Below are positions 13,773 to 17,298 of a DNA stretch of 17,298 bases, piece after piece. Under the pieces are notes generated by a model. It worked only from the letters and a program-made list of their open reading frames with translations, had not been told where the DNA came from and made no database searches. The position numbers and the translations under genes are program-made. Each line of letters starts with the position of its first letter. Positions within the stretch are counted from its first letter, which is position 1. The DNA is from an uncultured Prevotellaceae bacterium (GTDB lineage: Bacteria; Bacteroidota; Bacteroidia; Bacteroidales; Bacteroidaceae): contig CALCEL010000066.1 in the NCBI GenBank assembly GCA_937900485.1, positions 1 to 17,298 on the forward strand, in the 5' to 3' direction.

Positions 13773-14921
13773 ATGAAAACTATTAACATACTAACAGTTT
13801 TTGCGTTAACAGCAATTCTCACCGCTTGTGACTCTGAGCAAAAGGTAACATACTCAACGGCTACAGTGGCTAAAAACAACATACAGACAAGCATCACCGC
13901 AACAGGTACTATCGAACCAGTAACGGAGGTCGAGGTAGGTACTCAGGTCAGCGGTATCATCGACAAGATATACGTCGACTATAATTCCGAGGTTAAGAAA
14001 GGACAGGTGATAGCGGAACTGGACAAAACGAATCTTCTCTCTGAGCTCGCCAGCGCACAAAGCAACCTGTCAAACGCTCAGTCTGAACTCACTTACCAGA
14101 AATCTAATTATAACAGATATAAAACGCTTTACGAGAAGGGACTTGTCAGCGCAAACGACTTCGAAAGCGCTAAATTGTCTTACGAGAAAGCGCAACAGAC
14201 AGTTAAGGTACAGCAACAGTCTGTGACTAAGGCTCAGACAAATCTCGGATACGCTACCATCACGGCGCCTATCGACGGTGTGGTATTATCTAAAGAGGTG
14301 GAAGAAGGACAGACCGTGGCAGCGTCAATGACAACTCCAACGCTCTTCATCATAGCACAGGACTTGACTGACATGAGGGTCATCGCGGATATCGACGAGG
14401 CTGACATAGGCGGAGTGAAGGAAGGACAAAGGGTGACATTTACAGTCGACGCTTATCCTGACGACACGTTCGAAGGCAGGGTTACTCAGGTTAGACAGGA
14501 AGCAACGACTGAGTCAAATGTCGTGACTTATGAGGTGGTCATCTCCGCTCCTAACGATGACATGAAACTGAAACCAGGACTCACGGCAAGCGTGACAATA
14601 TTCACACTGGAAAAGAATAACGTACTGACAGTGCCAAACAAGGCTTTACGTTTCGTACCTAACGAGGCTCTGCTGAAAGACGGACAAAAAATAGAATCCG
14701 CCGAAGGTGAGCATATCGTTTGGACTCTGGACAATAACACGTTCAAAGCGCACGCAGTGACAATCGGAACAACAAACGGTACTTATACTGAGATTGTGTC
14801 TGGTATTAGTGAGGGCACAAAGGTGCTGACAGACTTCAACGTCGACGGATCTGAGGAGGAAGAAGAGGAAGAGACTGCGGCAAACCCGTTCATGCCTAGA
14901 CCGGGAAACAAAAAGAAGTGA
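13773..14921 (+). CDS. macA: MacA/HlyD-type periplasmic adaptor (membrane fusion lipoprotein)
   Basis: Bridges the inner-membrane MacB-type transporter and the TolC-like channel. The lipobox LTAC (residues 16-19) marks Cys19 for lipidation. Asp20 follows it; in E. coli Asp at +2 retains lipoproteins in the inner membrane, which would suit an adaptor, though the rule is less certain in Bacteroidetes. Lipoyl-like halves lie at about 50-85 (VEVGTQVSGIIDKIYVDYN) and 158-185 (ATITAPIDGVVLSKEVEEGQ), around a coiled-coil hairpin at about 88-155. A beta-barrel domain follows (about 198-280) and then a membrane-proximal domain. The tail carries a run of seven glutamates and ends in basic KKK. Length is normal. 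The next gene begins 226 bases downstream, wider than the other gaps in this cluster. Confidence 0.92.
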   Translation: MKTINILTVFALTAILTACDSEQKVTYSTATVAKNNIQTSITATGTIEPVTEVEVGTQVSGIIDKIYVDYNSEVKKGQVIAELDKTNLLSELASAQSNLSNAQSELTYQKSNYNRYKTLYEKGLVSANDFESAKLSYEKAQQTVKVQQQSVTKAQTNLGYATITAPIDGVVLSKEVEEGQTVAASMTTPTLFIIAQDLTDMRVIADIDEADIGGVKEGQRVTFTVDAYPDDTFEGRVTQVRQEATTESNVVTYEVVISAPNDDMKLKPGLTASVTIFTLEKNNVLTVPNKALRFVPNEALLKDGQKIESAEGEHIVWTLDNNTFKAHAVTIGTTNGTYTEIVSGISEGTKVLTDFNVDGSEEEEEEETAANPFMPRPGNKKK

Positions 14922-15147
14922 GACGGCAAAATAACAGGTGAAAATGAGAATGGAAATGTGAGGAACTCTTGTGTGTCTTATCCCGATAATTGACATTGAC
15001 AGGACAACCGGCAAGGAAGACTCACACTAACATGGTATCATGAGTCGCAAGTCAACAGGAACACGGCATACGACATATATGAACTGCTCAAAGTGTCAAC
15101 ACTCGTAGTCCGGATTTCATTCTCTCATAACACCTTAATTTCCCTTA
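14922..15147. other. Long internal gap of the export cluster
   Basis: 226 bases without a gene between the adaptor and the ATPase genes. I see no TAnnTTTG promoter, no strong terminator and no convincing small frame. GTGTG near 14971 and CACAC near 15024 could form a weak, interrupted stem. Confidence 0.5.
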
Positions 15148-15912
15148 ATGAATATGGAAGAAGATAAAAGAAAGGTAGTCATCGAACTACAGGACGTAAA
15201 AAGATATTTTCAGGTAGGCTCTGAGACTGTCAAGGCACTGCGAGGGGTATCGTTCAAGATATACGAGGGAGAGTTCGTAACTATACAAGGTACATCCGGC
15301 TCCGGAAAGTCCACGCTGCTCAACCAGCTGGGATGCTTGGACACTCCAACGTCAGGCGAGTATTTCCTCGACGGAACTCCTGTGAGGAAGATGTCTAAGA
15401 ATCAACGAGCAAAACTGAGAAACAGGAAAATAGGATTCGTATTCCAGAATTATAACCTGCTCGCAAAAACAACTGCGGTGGAGAACGTGGAGCTTCCTCT
15501 TATGTATAATAATAGGTATAATGCCGCACAAAGACGTGAAGCTGCAATAAAGGCTCTAGAGGCTGTTGGACTGGCGGACAGACTGGATCACAAGTCAAAC
15601 CAGATGTCAGGAGGACAAATGCAAAGAGTGGCTATCGCCAGAGCATTGGTCAATAACCCGGCTGTCATTCTCGCGGACGAAGCTACAGGTAACCTGGATA
15701 CACGAACTTCATTCGAGATGCTGGTGCTTTTCCAAAAGCTACACGCCGAGGGACGTACCATAATATTCGTCACACACAACCCGGAAATTGCGGAATACTC
15801 AAGCAGGAACATCAACTTAAGAGACGGCAAGATACGCGAGGACACTATCAACACTAACATCAAGTCGGCGGCGAAGGCTCTCGCCGCTCTGCCTAAACCG
15901 CAGGACGACTGA
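15148..15912 (+). CDS. MacB-type ABC transporter ATPase subunit
   Basis: Powers the export system by ATP hydrolysis in the cytoplasm. Walker A is GTSGSGKST (48-56), the Q-loop glutamine is Gln100 in FVFQNYNLL, the signature is MSGGQMQR (153-160), Walker B is VILADE (173-178) with catalytic Glu178, and the switch histidine is His210 in VTHN. The signature and D-loop (ATGNLD) match the LolD/MacB/FtsE group. Unlike E. coli MacB, the ATPase is a separate protein from the permease, as is common in Bacteroidetes. A C-terminal extension of about 20 residues (IKSAAKALAALPKPQDD) follows the core. The start at MNMEED could also be the second methionine. A 53-base gap precedes the permease. Confidence 0.95.
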   Translation: MNMEEDKRKVVIELQDVKRYFQVGSETVKALRGVSFKIYEGEFVTIQGTSGSGKSTLLNQLGCLDTPTSGEYFLDGTPVRKMSKNQRAKLRNRKIGFVFQNYNLLAKTTAVENVELPLMYNNRYNAAQRREAAIKALEAVGLADRLDHKSNQMSGGQMQRVAIARALVNNPAVILADEATGNLDTRTSFEMLVLFQKLHAEGRTIIFVTHNPEIAEYSSRNINLRDGKIREDTINTNIKSAAKALAALPKPQDD

Positions 15913-15965
15913 TGTCTCATCAGTGATCTTCACAAATATGTATTAACTATTACGAACGTGTAAAC

Positions 15966-17186
15966 ATGAATATACTTAATTTGTTAAAAGTCAGCATCAA
16001 CGCTGTAACAAACAATAAAATGCGCTCGTTCCTCAGCATGCTGGGTATTATAATAGGTGTGGCAGCTGTCATCATCATGATGAGTATAGGACAAGGTTCT
16101 AAGGAAAGCATAAGGAAAGAACTGTCGACGATGGGAACAAACCTGCTCACCATAAGACCCGGAGCGGACATGAGAGGAGGTGTACGACAAGATCCGTCAA
16201 GTATGCAGACTCTGAAAATAGCAGACTATGAACGTATTCTCGCAGAGAAGAAATTCGTCACTAACGTGTCTCCAGAGGTCAGCTCTAGCGGACAGGTGAT
16301 TTATGGCAACAATAACACCAACACAACAATCTACGGAGAGACACCTGAATATCTGGACATCAAACAATGGACCATACAGGAAGGTGAATGCTTCACGGAA
16401 GAGGATATCAAGAAGAGCGCCAAGGTGTGCGTGGTCGGAAAGACTATCGTCGACGAGCTGTTCGGAGATGGAGTGGACCCTATCGGACGTAACATACGAT
16501 TCAAGTCAATACCTCTGCGAATAGTCGGCGTGCTTAAATCTAAAGGATATAACTCCTGGGGTATGGACCAAGATAACGTCATCATCGCACCTTACACCTG
16601 CGTCATGAAACGTATAGCGGCTCAGACATACTTCTCAAGCATCAACTGCTCAGCAGTGACAGAGGAGCTTTCAGATGCGGCAATCGAGGAACTGACACAG
16701 ATACTACGAGAGAATCATAAGATAAAGGAAGGACAAGACGACGACTTCACCATACGCTCGCAGGCGGAGATGATGCAGACTATGTCAAGCACAATGGACA
16801 CGGTAACTATCATACTTGTTGTGGCGGCGGCTTTCTCACTGTTCGTGGCAGGCATCGGCATCATGAATATCATGCTCGTGTCCGTGACTGAGAGAACTAA
16901 AGAGATTGGATTGAGAATGGCAGTAGGTGCCACGGGAATGACCATTAGTCTGCAATTCTTGATAGAGTCTGTGCTAATATCACTGACAGGTGGTCTGTTG
17001 GGTGTGTTCGTCGGATGTGCCTCGAGCAACTGGATAGTGCCTCTCTTCGGCATGCCGTCAAGCGTTCCAGCATGGTCTATATACGTCAGCTTCGCCGTTT
17101 GCGTGCTTATCGGAGTGCTGTTCGGATATATCCCCGCAAGAAAAGCCGCCAACATGGACCCTATCGAAGCAATAAGACACGAATAA
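15966..17186 (+). CDS. macB: MacB-type permease subunit (MacB_PCD plus FtsX domains)
   Basis: Inner-membrane part of the export system. The first membrane helix lies at about 21-42 (FLSMLGIIIGVAAVIIM), followed by a large periplasmic domain (about 45-275, MacB_PCD type) and three more helices at about 280-304, 328-352 and 369-390 (FtsX domain). SVTERTKEIGLRMAVGA (306-322) is the conserved cytoplasmic coupling segment, and IPARKAANMDPIEAIRHE is the canonical C-terminus. The four-helix topology and length (406 residues) are typical of the type VII ABC superfamily, which uses mechanotransmission rather than transport through the permease. It is the last gene of the cluster here. No terminator is visible in the 112 bases that follow. 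Confidence 0.94.
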   Translation: MNILNLLKVSINAVTNNKMRSFLSMLGIIIGVAAVIIMMSIGQGSKESIRKELSTMGTNLLTIRPGADMRGGVRQDPSSMQTLKIADYERILAEKKFVTNVSPEVSSSGQVIYGNNNTNTTIYGETPEYLDIKQWTIQEGECFTEEDIKKSAKVCVVGKTIVDELFGDGVDPIGRNIRFKSIPLRIVGVLKSKGYNSWGMDQDNVIIAPYTCVMKRIAAQTYFSSINCSAVTEELSDAAIEELTQILRENHKIKEGQDDDFTIRSQAEMMQTMSSTMDTVTIILVVAAAFSLFVAGIGIMNIMLVSVTERTKEIGLRMAVGATGMTISLQFLIESVLISLTGGLLGVFVGCASSNWIVPLFGMPSSVPAWSIYVSFAVCVLIGVLFGYIPARKAANMDPIEAIRHE

Positions 17187-17298
17187 ACGTAAGAATAAAA
17201 GTAAGGACGTCAAATAAGTAGGTGTGAAAAAGGTCCCGGAAACCAATAGTGTCCTAAATAATTTCATCAAAAGTTACGCCAAGTCGCATCAAACCAGT

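Overview
The window looks like a chromosomal segment from a Bacteroidales bacterium, most likely Prevotella or a close relative. The evidence is promoters of the Bacteroidetes type (TAnnTTTG) at positions 1645 and 11822, a SusC/TonB-receptor-like outer membrane protein of the CarboxypepD_reg plus beta-barrel type, a C-terminal tail resembling type IX secretion sorting tails, and the remnant of a GH43 plant-polysaccharide hydrolase. No species name can be read from the sequence alone.

Layout. Positions 1-1299 hold the 3' part of a class-beta DNA methyltransferase with a long C-terminal extension. Its codon use is more AT-rich than that of its neighbours. Positions 1300-1790 are non-coding and dense in structure: an imperfect inverted repeat, five 11-bp tandem repeat units in two clusters, a strong promoter that also matches the CTnDOT-type integration core, and an 8-bp inverted repeat around paired GTCTTAT motifs. 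GH43-like coding sequence begins abruptly right after this (about 1786-3225) and lacks its catalytic domain, so this looks like the edge of an inserted or recombined segment. A strong terminator (3310-3335) and a tiny signal-peptide relic (3637-3735) follow.

Positions 3860-10519 are on the minus strand: an HtrA/DegP-type serine protease, a large outer membrane beta-barrel protein, and a Y-family DNA polymerase followed by an overlapping YolD-like small gene. Positions 10520-11833 are a 1.3 kb non-coding stretch. It holds clustered GTTAAAT/ATTTAAC motifs upstream of htrA, a nested inverted repeat (11316-11435) flanked by a 10-bp direct repeat, and two identical 36-bp repeats separated by exactly 30 bp (11619-11720). 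The last has the geometry of a minimal CRISPR array, with no cas genes in the window. The RNase P RNA gene (rnpB) follows at about 11834-12211.

Positions 12388-17186 on the plus strand encode a complete MacAB-TolC-type tripartite export system: an outer membrane channel, a lipoprotein-type periplasmic adaptor, a separate ABC ATPase and a MacB-type permease. The ATPase and adaptor are separated by an unusual 226-bp gap.

The best candidates for a second look are the orphan CRISPR-like pair, the nested inverted-repeat element beside it, and the truncated GH43 gene at the repeat-rich junction. I see no complete, wholly undescribed multi-gene system here.
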